NCBI GenBank assembly: GCA_903934285.1
Contig: CAIZNN010000102.1
Coordinates: 1-64,000, forward strand
Direction: 5' to 3'
Source: Akkermansiaceae bacterium
GTDB taxonomy: Bacteria; Verrucomicrobiota; Verrucomicrobiia; Verrucomicrobiales; Akkermansiaceae
Length of the DNA: 64,000 nucleotides
The translations under genes and the position numbers were made by a program. The notes beneath the pieces were generated by a model. It saw only the letters and a list, made by a program, of their open reading frames with translations, was not told the DNA's origin and searched no databases. Shown piece after piece: positions 1-9,516 of this stretch. The first letter of the stretch is position 1, and each line of letters begins with the position of its first letter.

Positions 1-189
1 AAGTCCCACATCGAAAACGGGGAGAAGGATAAGGCTTTGGAGGCTCTTGCATTCCTTCAAAAGTATCTTTCACCCATATTGACCAAAGCCGACCAAGCGG
101 GCGCTGACCAACCGGCTAGCAAGCCCGCAGACAAGCCTCCCGCGAAGGATCAACCGTCAACCCCCACGTCGAAGGATGAACCCCGGTAG
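1..189 (+). CDS. C-terminal end of a truncated CDS, Lys/Pro/Asp-rich tail, function unknown
   Basis: Frame +1 open from window edge (KSHIENGEKDKALEALAFLQKYLSPILTKADQ...SKDEPR) to TAG at 187-189. Confidence 0.6.
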   Translation, partial: KSHIENGEKDKALEALAFLQKYLSPILTKADQAGADQPASKPADKPPAKDQPSTPTSKDEPR

Positions 190-426
190 GCGGCGGCAGG
201 ACATGGACGTCGCCCCAGAAAAACTAACACAACAAGATGGCGGCAGCATACATTGAAACGACGATCCCCAGCGACTATGTGGCGAGGCCATCAAACAGCC
301 TGATACAGGCATCACGGCAGGCAAGCACCCGCGAGTGGTGAATCCTTCAATGCCTTCAATACCTCACGCAGACAGAGCCTCGCCGGGATGGAGTGACCAT
401 TTTTCCGAGCAGGTTGCGCGGGCCGG

Positions 427-1002
427 TTAGGCTTCTTCAACTTTCGGTGGTTTTGGTGACAGCTTGAGCGGTGAAGGCATGGGTGCCGCCTTCTTGGAAA
501 GCTTCTTGGAAGGGATTTTCGTCTGGCTTGGGGCCGGTTGTTTCTTGGTGCTCATTGGGTCAGCAGTTGCAATTTCAGCCCGTCCTTTACAAAATTTTTT
601 GAAGTCGCGGTCCAGAGTCACGAACTCGACGTCATGGCGGATGGCGAAGGCGGCGAGGTAGGCGTCCATCCAGAGTTTGGGTGAGGCGGTGGGGATGGCG
701 GCGAGACGTTGCCAGACGGTTTCCAACTCCGGAGGCTCTGGAAGAACCCGGATGTTGGGCTGGCGGATGAGAGTGGCGTGGAGATCCACCGCGTCGCGAT
801 TGGTGAATCCATCGGCCCGGTAGGCACGCAGCAAGGCGGGAGTGGTAGCGAGGCGCAGAAAGCTCTGCTGGGTTGCCCGGCAAAAGCAGGCCGGGCTTTG
901 AGCCGTAGCCGAGGCGAATGTCTCAACTGCGCGGCGATGGTGCGGGTGTGCGGAGAAGGTCAGCGCCACCCACAGATTCGAATCATAGAGCAAGGCCGAC
1001 AC
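427..1002 (-). CDS. PIN-domain (VapC-like) toxin with Lys/Pro-rich C-terminal extension
   Basis: MSALLYDSNLWVALTFSAHPHHRRA...KLWMDAYLAAFAIRHDVEFVTLDRDFKKF has PIN acidic motifs; overlaps upstream antitoxin-like ORF. Confidence 0.8.
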   Translation of the reverse strand: MSALLYDSNLWVALTFSAHPHHRRAVETFASATAQSPACFCRATQQSFLRLATTPALLRAYRADGFTNRDAVDLHATLIRQPNIRVLPEPPELETVWQRLAAIPTASPKLWMDAYLAAFAIRHDVEFVTLDRDFKKFCKGRAEIATADPMSTKKQPAPSQTKIPSKKLSKKAAPMPSPLKLSPKPPKVEEA

Positions 1003-1270
1003 GTTGGAGATCCTCTCGGAGTAGGATTTCTTGTTCGAGAGCGAGCAATTCTTCAGTGGTCATCCGGCTGGCTGGGGCATCCTTGCCACAGCGAATCACG
1101 GGCAAACCGTTGGCTTGGATCTCGATGCGTGGTTTCGCGGGCTTGATGGGATCGGCCAGCCCTCGTCTCAGCAGTTCGGTCGCCACATCCTTGAGCTTGC
1201 GCCCCTCATGCACGGCCCGCAACTTCACGTCGCGAACGAGGTCGGGTGGCAGGTCGAAGGTCGTTTTCAT
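983..1270 (-). CDS. VapB-like ribbon-helix-helix antitoxin
   Basis: MKTTFDLPPDLVRDVKLRAVHEGRKLKDVATELLRRGL; 20-nt overlap with the PIN toxin start. Confidence 0.75.
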   Translation of the reverse strand: MKTTFDLPPDLVRDVKLRAVHEGRKLKDVATELLRRGLADPIKPAKPRIEIQANGLPVIRCGKDAPASRMTTEELLALEQEILLREDLQRVGLAL

Positions 1271-1340
1271 GGGGGAAGTTTGCTGGTTTTCTGGCTATTG
1301 TCAAATCCCAAGCGGGCACGTGGGATTGGTTTTCGATGAA

Positions 1341-2066
1341 ACTGTGGGTGGGCAGGAGGAGTTCGCCATGGGTAATGGTTAAAAGGCGGGTCCTTGCCGG
1401 GGATTTCGCCTTGGGCGAGGATGCCGCCGCGCACCATCGGGTTGACATATTGCCAGACGGTTTCGCCGGCTGGGGTGACCTCAAACAGGTGACCTTGGTT
1501 GTTGGCGTTGCCAGCGGGTGGGCGGCGGTCCTGATTGTCAGTGGGTGGCGGCGGGCGCCCGCCATCCGGCCCCGCGCGGGTCGGCCTGGTCTGGCGCCCC
1601 CTCGGGCCGCGAGTAAACCACCCGCAGCTCGGCGGTTGCCAGGATCTTGTCCTTGATCGCATCCAACAAAACAGCGCGGCTCACCTGAGCCGGCGGCACA
1701 TCGGGTTGCGGCTCGGCCGACAGCGCATAGAGGGTATAGATATAGTTTTTGGCGCCGGGGCCCTTGGAATGTGGCGGGGCATAGCCGCCGCGGTTGTTGA
1801 CGCTGTTGCTGCGCCAGCGCCGAGTTGAGAAACGCGCGATACTCGCGGGTGGTGACGTCATTGATGCCGCTGAAAAACCCATCGAGGCGCACCTGGTGGA
1901 GCGGTGTTTCATCGCCGCCATGCTTGGGGTCCACAAAGCCGTGGTGATCGCCCATCTCAAAGGTGCCGGCGGGAATGCGCGCCATGCCCGGCGGATTGTC
2001 CTGGGCCAAGGCGCCAAGCACGGACAGTCCGAAGACCAGTGTTGGAAGCAATTGATTGCGTTTCAT
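1341..2066 (-). pseudogene. Mosaic of decayed fragments: FGE-sulfatase N-terminus, PEBP/YbhB C-terminus, arylsulfotransferase-like C-terminus
   Basis: Three family-like segments in successive frames: MARIPAGTFEMGDHHGF...REYRAFLNSAL (about 1817-2066), GGYAPPHSKGPGAKNYIYTLYALSAEPQPDVPPAQVSRAVLLDAIKDKILATAELRVVYSR (about 1570-1800), GHLFEVTPAGETVWQYVNP (about 1341-1535). Confidence 0.65.
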
Positions 2067-2281
2067 CGGCGTGAACTTAGCCCACGCTACCTTAAGACGA
2101 CGTGAAGCTGGCAAGTATTCCTGCATGACAATCCGATCTTACCGACCGCGGCGGGCTTTGGCAATTTTTCGCTTTGCCTTCATAGCAGCTTAAGGTTGCG
2201 CGGGGCAGATCGCCACCCCGGCACTTTTCCGCCTGTCCAAACCCCGCCACCAGGGAGTATGGATTGGCCGGGCATCCCCGC

Positions 2282-2635
2282 ATGAGAATTCTGCTCATCG
2301 AAGACGAAGCCGATCTGCTCGCGAGCCTGGCCAAGGCGCTGCGCGAGGAAGGCTACGCCGTGGATACGGCGGCGGACGGCGAGGATGGCCGCTTTAAAGC
2401 CCAAAGCTGGGACTACGACGCTGTTGTGCTCGACGTGATGCTGCCGCGCCTGGAAGCGGCAAATGAAACCTATCACCTTGCGCAGCGCGGACATCTGACC
2501 GCTCTTCGAGGTCATCGTCCGGGCGGTCAAGAATGCGGACTCAAGTCCGCGCTCCAGCAGCCGGTTCCCAACACAAGCTCCGGGATTTCTTCGGAAACAT
2601 CCAAAAATTCTTGGCGCAGGCGGCCAAATGAGTAA
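2282..2635 (+). pseudogene. Truncated response-regulator receiver domain
   Basis: MRILLIEDEADLLASLAKALREEGYAVDTAADGEDGRFKAQSWDYDAVVLDVMLPRLE, then family similarity stops and low-information/REP sequence follows. Confidence 0.65.
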
Positions 2636-2756
2636 TCTATCTGCAAAGGAGGTCCCCCATGAATCGCGCTTCAGCCCAGCATTGTTTCTTCCCATTCCGC
2701 GCCAAGGGGGAATTGCATGCAGTCCCGGCCATGAATTCAACAGGAGGCCAACGCAC

Positions 2757-3494
2757 GTGAAAACCCTGCTCGTGACCTCCCGGGTGACCTTCGTGCCGGA
2801 GAACTATGGCCGCCTTGTCGCGGGGCTTGCTAACAACCCGCATGTTGCGGCGGTGCTGTTTCTGGAGAACCGTGGCCTGCTAACTCCCGCCATGGGAGCG
2901 GGTCTGTGGCTCTCGCGGCTCGCCCCTGGAATCGGCGCCGAGCTCGTCAGGAACACCCTTTCCTCGCTCCACGATCCGCGCGAACACGCGATGCGCGCGG
3001 CGGGAAAATGCGTCTTTCATGCCTCACACATCAACGCGCCAGAGACCATCGCCATTCTAGCAAGGTTTGATCTGGTCATCAACGCCCGCACCCGCTTCAT
3101 CTATGGCGGGACCGCCTTGGCGGCGCCCCGCATCGGCTGTGTCAACATCCATCATGGTCTGCTTCCCGATCAACGGGGCCTGTTGTGCGACCTCTGGGCG
3201 CAAGCCGAAGGCCGGCCGACCGGCTTCACCATCCACCGGATGGCCGCCGAGCTCGACGCCGGCGAGATCATCGCACGCCACGAAGTCGAGGTCGTCCAGG
3301 GCCGCCGCTTCGTCGATCATGCGTTGGCGAGTTCAATCGAAGAACTCAGCGCCATCGAGCAGGTGCTGGACCGGGTTGGCTCCGCCGGCAGGATTGAGGG
3401 GATTCCTAACACGAAGACGCCAGCCACGCGCTATTACAGGACCCCCGGCTTGGCCGAGATGGTGGGCTTCAAGAAGAAAGGCATCCAGCTATGA
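2757..3494 (+). CDS. Formyltransferase-family protein (MTF/GART-like catalytic domain)
   Basis: GTG start preceded by AGGAGG; CVNIHHGLLPDQRG...GFTIHRMAAELDAGEIIARHEVEV keeps the N-x-H...D formyltransferase signature. Confidence 0.8.
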   Translation: MKTLLVTSRVTFVPENYGRLVAGLANNPHVAAVLFLENRGLLTPAMGAGLWLSRLAPGIGAELVRNTLSSLHDPREHAMRAAGKCVFHASHINAPETIAILARFDLVINARTRFIYGGTALAAPRIGCVNIHHGLLPDQRGLLCDLWAQAEGRPTGFTIHRMAAELDAGEIIARHEVEVVQGRRFVDHALASSIEELSAIEQVLDRVGSAGRIEGIPNTKTPATRYYRTPGLAEMVGFKKKGIQL

Positions 3495-5209
3495 CATCAG
3501 AGCGTATCGGCTTCCAGCCCGGCAGCAGCACTGGCAACAACGTCATCGCATACATTGACGCGCACCTGCGGGACTTCCCCGGGCGCGTGGCCCTGCGGTG
3601 GGCGGCCCCCGGCGCGATCAATGACTGGGACGGCAACGCGCACAGCAGCCTTGCACACCAGGAGATCAGTTATCTGGACTTCGGGCTGCGCATACGGCAC
3701 TTCGCCCAGGGTTTGCTGGATCTTGGAATTGTGCATGGCGACCGGGTCATCATCTTTCTGCCGATGGGTCTCGACATGTACACGGCGATGTTTGCCGTGC
3801 AACGCATCGGAGCCATTGCGGTGTTTCTCGATTCGTGGGCCCGCGCCAGTCACCTCGGCGCCAGCGCCGCTTGTGTCGAGCCCACGGCCATGATCTCAGC
3901 CCAGCCCGCCTTCGAACTGGTGGCCCACGTGCCCGCCTTTGCCCGGCTGCCGCTGCGAATCCTTTGGGGACCCGGCGATGGCTTCGCCCACCACTTCGAC
4001 GCGCTGCTGGCCACCCCGGGCGAAGCTGCAATCGCGCCGGTGGCAAGTGAGACCACCGCGCTCATCACCTTTACCACGGGCAGTTCCGGCACACCCAAGG
4101 GTGCCAGGCGCACCCATCGATTCCTCTCGGCACAGCATGAGGCTTTGGACAAGCTCATCCCCTACACCGCTGGCGACCGGGACCTCCCGGCATTTCCAAT
4201 CTTCTCGCTGAACAATCTGGCCGCCGGGGTCACCAGCGTGCTGCCGGCGCTCGATCTAGCAAAGCCATCGGAGCGCGACGCCGCCATTCTGGTGTCGCAG
4301 ATTCTCTCACAAAATGTCAGCTGTGCGACGCTGTCGCCCTCGATGCTGGCGGGTGTTGCCAGGCACTGCCACCAGACCGGCACACGGTTGCCGGGGCTGC
4401 GCCGCGTCGTCACCGGTGGCGCGCCGATTTCCAAAGACGACGTGCTAAGCTTTGTTGCTATCGCAGGCAATGCGGCGCTGTGGATTTTCTACGGCTCGAC
4501 GGAGGTCGAGCCGATGGCGCACATTGAGGGTCACGCGTGGCTCGCACAGAAGCCCCGCTGCAGTGATCCGGAGATGGTTGAGGAGGGCGTCAATGTCGGA
4601 CAGATTGACTCTAACCTAGAGTACAAGTTCATCCGGATCTGCACCGGCCCGATCGATCTCCAAACGACGCCTTGGAGCGAGATTGAACTCAAGCCCGGTG
4701 AGATCGGGGAGTTTATCGTGAGCGGAGATCATGTCTGCCGCGACTATTACAACAACCCGGAGGCATTCCTCCAAACCAAGATTGCCGGCGCGGACGGGCG
4801 CGTCTGGCATCGCACCGGGGATCTTGCCTACACCGACGCCGCGGGTGAACTCTGGGTCGTGGGGCGCATCCACAATGCCATTGAACGCGCCGGCAAGTAT
4901 GTGTTTCCGGTACGCCCGGAAGTTCTTCTCAAGCGCATGCCATTTGTCGAGCAAGCGGCCTTTGTCGGTCTGCCAGATGCCCGCTTGGGCGAGAAGACAT
5001 GCGTGGTGCTCAAGCTCAGGGATGGTGCCGGACCTGATAGGGTGGTCAGTGAAGTGCGGCGCATCTTCGGAAAAAACCACATCCCTGTCGACGAAATCCA
5101 CTTGGTGGCGAGCATCCCGCTGGACCCGCGCCACCACTCCAAAGTCGAGTATGCGGCGCTCAGGGACGCACTTCGGGCCGGCCACTCAACACCCCTCCTT
5201 ACAGCATGA
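3491..5209 (+). CDS. AMP-dependent acyl ligase, OleC-like
   Basis: TFTTGSSGTPKG, YGSTEVEPM, HRTGDLAY, GRIHNAIERAGKYVFPVRPE; C-terminal IPLDPRHHSKVEYAALR resembles OleC-type ends; ATGA overlap with upstream gene. Confidence 0.8.
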   Translation: MTSERIGFQPGSSTGNNVIAYIDAHLRDFPGRVALRWAAPGAINDWDGNAHSSLAHQEISYLDFGLRIRHFAQGLLDLGIVHGDRVIIFLPMGLDMYTAMFAVQRIGAIAVFLDSWARASHLGASAACVEPTAMISAQPAFELVAHVPAFARLPLRILWGPGDGFAHHFDALLATPGEAAIAPVASETTALITFTTGSSGTPKGARRTHRFLSAQHEALDKLIPYTAGDRDLPAFPIFSLNNLAAGVTSVLPALDLAKPSERDAAILVSQILSQNVSCATLSPSMLAGVARHCHQTGTRLPGLRRVVTGGAPISKDDVLSFVAIAGNAALWIFYGSTEVEPMAHIEGHAWLAQKPRCSDPEMVEEGVNVGQIDSNLEYKFIRICTGPIDLQTTPWSEIELKPGEIGEFIVSGDHVCRDYYNNPEAFLQTKIAGADGRVWHRTGDLAYTDAAGELWVVGRIHNAIERAGKYVFPVRPEVLLKRMPFVEQAAFVGLPDARLGEKTCVVLKLRDGAGPDRVVSEVRRIFGKNHIPVDEIHLVASIPLDPRHHSKVEYAALRDALRAGHSTPLLTA

Positions 5210-6108
5210 AGCGGTGGTGGATATTCATCAGGGAGCGCTTCGCGCCGGCCACACACGTGCCGATGATCGCAAGCTTCACGCTTGCCAACGGCTGCCTGGG
5301 GCTTGCGATGTTAGCAATGCCGGTGCTGAGCCGCAACCCTGAGGCCCTCCACCGGCTCCCGTTAGCCATGGCCGTTGCGCTGGCGTTTTTTCTCAGGCTG
5401 CGGATCTTCGATGAGATCAAGGACTATCAAACCGACCTGAGGGTCAATCCCGCCCGGCCCCTGGCCAGGGGACTCATCAGGATCGCCGGGGCGCAGCGGG
5501 TGATTGTCGGGCTTTGCGCATTTGAAATCCTGGCTCTTTCCCTGCTGGCACCCATGCTTGCCTGCAGCCATCTGCTTGCCATGGGCTACAGCCTGCTGAT
5601 GTACCGGGAGTTTTTCATCGGCAGCTATCTGCGGCCGCATCTCACGACCTATGCCATTCTCCACACATTTGTGTCGGTATTGAGTGCCGGCACTGTCGTG
5701 AGTGTGGTGACCGGTGTGCCATTCTGGGGGTTTTCATCCTCGATGTGGTTGCTGCTGTTGGCGAACTGGGGGTATTTCAATCTGTTTGAATTTGCCCGCA
5801 AGACCTTTGCCCCTGCCGAGGAGCGCGCGAATGTTGAAAGCTACTCGAAGGTTTTCACCGTTGTCGGGGCGGTCGCCCTGAGCCTGAGCCAGGCCATCGT
5901 GCCACTGCTCATCGTGCACCATGTCCTGGGCGCCGGACTAACGCAACTTGACAACAGCATTCTGGTGGGCTTGCTTGCCATCGTCGTCGCCCCGGCGCTG
6001 GCGTTTGCAATCCGGCCTAACACCCTTGCCGCGAAATGGTTTCGTGGGCTTGTCGGAATCTATCTTATTTTCGGATATCTGGCGCTGGCAGCAACCCTGG
6101 CCTTTTAG
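5206..6108 (+). CDS. UbiA-like prenyltransferase-family integral membrane protein
   Basis: Multiple TM segments; RIFDEIKDYQTDLRVNPARPLARGLI resembles the UbiA Asp-rich motif; ATGA overlap with upstream gene. Confidence 0.7.
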   Translation: MKRWWIFIRERFAPATHVPMIASFTLANGCLGLAMLAMPVLSRNPEALHRLPLAMAVALAFFLRLRIFDEIKDYQTDLRVNPARPLARGLIRIAGAQRVIVGLCAFEILALSLLAPMLACSHLLAMGYSLLMYREFFIGSYLRPHLTTYAILHTFVSVLSAGTVVSVVTGVPFWGFSSSMWLLLLANWGYFNLFEFARKTFAPAEERANVESYSKVFTVVGAVALSLSQAIVPLLIVHHVLGAGLTQLDNSILVGLLAIVVAPALAFAIRPNTLAAKWFRGLVGIYLIFGYLALAATLAF

Positions 6109-6117
6109 AAACCACAA

Positions 6118-8805
6118 ATGATCGTCAAAAAATCCAGCATTGAGGTCTTTGCGAAACGTGAGGCCGGAGGCAAGGGATACAACCTCTATCTTCTGAGCCA
6201 AATGGGGTTTCCCGTCCCCGCCTGGTGCGTGCTTGGCAAGCGCGTCTTTCAACAATTCCTGGATACAACCGGCACCGGCCCCAAGATCGATGCTGTCATC
6301 GACCGTCTGCAATCCTCTCAGATCGATGCCTTGGCGGCATCCCGGGAGATCGAGGAGCTATTTGTGGCGACAGAGCTTCCCGCCGCCGTGCAGGCCGTGG
6401 TCCGGCAGGGCTATGATGAGGTGCAACGCGGGCTGGTGTCGGTGCGGTCGTCGGCCGCCGATGAGGATGGCCAAAAGCATTCGTTTGCCGGCCAGCTTTC
6501 GAGTTATCTATATGTGGACAGCCTCGCCGATGTCGAGCGCTACGTCAAACTGTGCTGGGCCTCGGGCTATTCGCAGCGCTGCCTCTGCTACCGGCAGGAA
6601 CACAACCTCGCCCTCAACGGGGCGTGCGTCTCCGTCGTGCTGCAACGCATGATCGATCCGGACAAATCGGGGGTGCTTTTCACCTGTGATCCTGTGGCAG
6701 AGCACCTCGGGGAATATCTCATCTGCGCCGTTTTCGGCGTGGGCGAAGGGCTGGTGTCAGGCGGCCTTGAAGCCGATAGCTATTGGATCGACGCCGACAC
6801 CGGCACACTCAGCCGCAAGCAGGTTCCTAACAAGGAGGCCGCCTTCCGGCGGGCGGCGTCGGGCCAATGTGAGAGCGTGCCGCTTGCCGGGACGCAGCGG
6901 GATTGCGACGTGCTGAGCCAGTCTGAGCTCGCAGCGCTCCATGACCTCGGCGCGAGGATTCTCAATGCGTACAATTGGCCGCAGGACGTCGAGTGGGCGA
7001 TCGCGGATGGCAGAGTCCATGTGCTGCAGACCCGTCCTGTGACCACGCTGAAGAAGGATCTTCTGGGATACCTCAATCTATGGGACAACTCCAACATCAT
7101 TGAATCGTACGGCGGGCTCACCTCGCCCCTGTCGTTCAGCTTTGCGCTGGGAAACTACAAGGCGGTCTACATCCAGTTTTGTGAGGTTCTCAATGTTCCG
7201 CGGGAGGTCATCAAGGACATGGATGACTACCTGGGGAATATGCTTGGCTGTCTCCATGGGCGGGTGTATTACAACCTCTACAACTGGTACAAGCTCGTGG
7301 CGATTCTGCCCGGCGCGCAATCCAACCGTGGATTCATGGAAACCATGATGGGGGTGTCCGAACCCCTATCCGGTGAGGTCGCAGCCCGCATCAAGCCCCA
7401 TCCGGGCTGGCATACGGCCAAAGGCAGGTTGCTTCAGCTCAAGACCGGGCTGTCCTTTCTGTGGTATCACTTCACGATTCAAAAGGTGGTCGATAACTTC
7501 CTCGCCAGCTTCGGGCGCGACTATCTGAAGTACCGGAACCACGACTACGCACACATGCGCGGCGACCAGATCCACCGCATTTATGTGGAAATGGAGCGCA
7601 ACATGATTGGCCGCTGGAAGGCGCCGATCATCAACGACTTCCTGTGCATGGTGCATTTCGGGCTGCTCAAAAAGCTCACCGGCAAGTGGTTGGCCACGCT
7701 TGATCCGACGATTCTCAACGACCTGCTTGCCGGCGAGGGCAATCTTGAGAGTGCGGAGCCCACCAAGTCACTCATCCGCATGGCCGGCTTCATCAGCGCG
7801 CGGCCCGAACTGCGCGCGCTCATCGAAGAGACCGCCGCGGCGGATTGCATGGAGGCCTTGAACCAGTCACCTCATCAGGAGTTCTTCTCAAACGTGCTCG
7901 CCTATATCGACCGCTTTGGCTTCCGCTGCATGAATGAGATGAAGCTGGAGGAAATCGATCTCTACACCGACACCTCCTATCTATTCACCTGTCTCAAGAA
8001 CTATTTGCGCTCGGGGACCATCGATCTCGATGTGATCGAGACGCGCGAGAAGGCCTTGCGCGAGGGGGCTGAGCAAGTGCTTGCCGGGCAGCTCTCCGGC
8101 CTCAAAAAATTCGTTTACCGGTGGTCGCTGCGGCATGCCCGCAAGGCGGTCAAAAACCGCGAGAACACGCGCTTTGCACGAACCCGGATCTATGGTGTCG
8201 CCCGCTCGATGTTCCAAGCCATCGGCGCGGATCTGGCCGCGCGCGGAATCATCCCGGCACCGCGGGACATTTTTTTCATGACCCTCGCAGAGGTTGGCGG
8301 GGTGTTTGACGGCACGCTTGCCAGCTTTGATCTGGCCGGTCTCATCGCCCTGCGCAAGGCGAGCTATCAGCGCTTCGAGAGTGAGGAACCCAAAACACGG
8401 GTGGTGAGCCGTGGTCCCGTGTATTGGACCAATCCCCTTCTTGTTAGCGACGATGAGCCCCCGGCTGTTGAGACGATGGACCCCGACGCCGACCTGCAGG
8501 GACTGCCGTGCTGCCCGGGCATCGTCGAGGGCATTGTGAAAGTCGTGATGAGTGGCCAGGACGATTTGCAACTCAACGGCGAGATTCTGGTTACCCCGCG
8601 CACCGATCCCGGCTGGGTCCCGCTGTATCCGAGCTGCAGTGCGTTGTTAGTCGAGCGGGGAAGTCTGCTGTCGCATTCCGCCATCGTCGCGCGGGAAATG
8701 GGCCTGCCAGCGATCGTCTCAATCAAGCATCTCACAAAAACCCTGAAAACCGGCATGCGCGTGCGCATCGATGGCAAGCGCGGCACCATCAAAATCCTGG
8801 CCTGA
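6118..8805 (+). CDS. PEP synthase / rifampin-phosphotransferase-like dikinase
   Basis: N-terminal PPDK ATP-grasp motifs (SVRSSAADEDGQKHSFAGQ, DVEWAIADGRVHVLQTRPV) and C-terminal phosphohistidine domain (ERGSLLSHSAIVAREMGLPAIV); no C-terminal PEP-binding TIM barrel follows. Confidence 0.85.
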   Translation: MIVKKSSIEVFAKREAGGKGYNLYLLSQMGFPVPAWCVLGKRVFQQFLDTTGTGPKIDAVIDRLQSSQIDALAASREIEELFVATELPAAVQAVVRQGYDEVQRGLVSVRSSAADEDGQKHSFAGQLSSYLYVDSLADVERYVKLCWASGYSQRCLCYRQEHNLALNGACVSVVLQRMIDPDKSGVLFTCDPVAEHLGEYLICAVFGVGEGLVSGGLEADSYWIDADTGTLSRKQVPNKEAAFRRAASGQCESVPLAGTQRDCDVLSQSELAALHDLGARILNAYNWPQDVEWAIADGRVHVLQTRPVTTLKKDLLGYLNLWDNSNIIESYGGLTSPLSFSFALGNYKAVYIQFCEVLNVPREVIKDMDDYLGNMLGCLHGRVYYNLYNWYKLVAILPGAQSNRGFMETMMGVSEPLSGEVAARIKPHPGWHTAKGRLLQLKTGLSFLWYHFTIQKVVDNFLASFGRDYLKYRNHDYAHMRGDQIHRIYVEMERNMIGRWKAPIINDFLCMVHFGLLKKLTGKWLATLDPTILNDLLAGEGNLESAEPTKSLIRMAGFISARPELRALIEETAAADCMEALNQSPHQEFFSNVLAYIDRFGFRCMNEMKLEEIDLYTDTSYLFTCLKNYLRSGTIDLDVIETREKALREGAEQVLAGQLSGLKKFVYRWSLRHARKAVKNRENTRFARTRIYGVARSMFQAIGADLAARGIIPAPRDIFFMTLAEVGGVFDGTLASFDLAGLIALRKASYQRFESEEPKTRVVSRGPVYWTNPLLVSDDEPPAVETMDPDADLQGLPCCPGIVEGIVKVVMSGQDDLQLNGEILVTPRTDPGWVPLYPSCSALLVERGSLLSHSAIVAREMGLPAIVSIKHLTKTLKTGMRVRIDGKRGTIKILA

Positions 8806-8842
8806 GGCCGCGGAGCGCCAGCGACGAACACCCCGCGGGCGG

Positions 8843-9451
8843 TCAGGCGGTGGTGCCGCGGACAAAGATTTCCACGGTTTCGCGGATCCAGCCGTCGCGG
8901 TCCAAGGCCGACAAGCCGGAGCTGCGGCGCAACAAGCCGCCCATCAAGGTGGAGGTGAGCACCTCGGCAAAGGCGATCGAGTTGAGGTCGGCGCGCACCG
9001 CGCCGTCGTGCTTGCGCTGCTCGAGGTAGGCCGCGATGCTGCGATGGAACGGCTCTAACACATCACCGATCAATTCCTTGGCGAGTGTCGGGCGGCGCCG
9101 GCTTTCGCCGATCAACGCCCGGGCCATGCCCTCGCAGCGTTCCATGGCCGCGTTGTAGGCGCGCGCATAGCGGCCCAGATCTTCGCACAGGTCGCCGCTG
9201 AAGCAACCCTCGCAGTCACGCAGCGCCAAGAATTCCTTGGCGGTTTCCTGCACCACCGCGGCCAACAAGTTTTGTTTCGACTCGAAATGGCGGAACAAGG
9301 TGACCTCGTTGCAGCCGGCGCGGTCCGCGATGCCGCGCGTGGTGGCAGCATCGATCCCCTTGTCGCCGAATTCCGTCTGCGCCGCCTCCAGCAAGCGCTG
9401 GCGCATGGCGGACGGTTCGCTGGGTTTCTTGCTGGGAAGGTCGGTGCTCAC
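8843..9451 (-). CDS. TetR family transcriptional regulator
   Basis: RQRLLEAAQTEFGDKGIDAATTRGIADRAGCNEVTLFRHFESKQNLLAAV HTH; divergent from RND operon; GTG start at 9451 preferred over TTG at 9493. Confidence 0.85.
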   Translation of the reverse strand: MSTDLPSKKPSEPSAMRQRLLEAAQTEFGDKGIDAATTRGIADRAGCNEVTLFRHFESKQNLLAAVVQETAKEFLALRDCEGCFSGDLCEDLGRYARAYNAAMERCEGMARALIGESRRRPTLAKELIGDVLEPFHRSIAAYLEQRKHDGAVRADLNSIAFAEVLTSTLMGGLLRRSSGLSALDRDGWIRETVEIFVRGTTA

Positions 9452-9464
9452 GCCCGCAAGTTTT

Positions 9465-9482
9465 TGCAAGTAATCGCTTGCA
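9465..9482. promoter_or_regulatory. Candidate TetR operator palindrome TGCAAG-TAATCG-CTTGCA
   Basis: Perfect 6-bp arms with 6-bp spacer between the divergent TetR gene and efflux operon. Confidence 0.5.
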
Positions 9483-9516
9483 TACAAGTCCAAATTTACC
9501 TAAATCCGCTGCGGTC

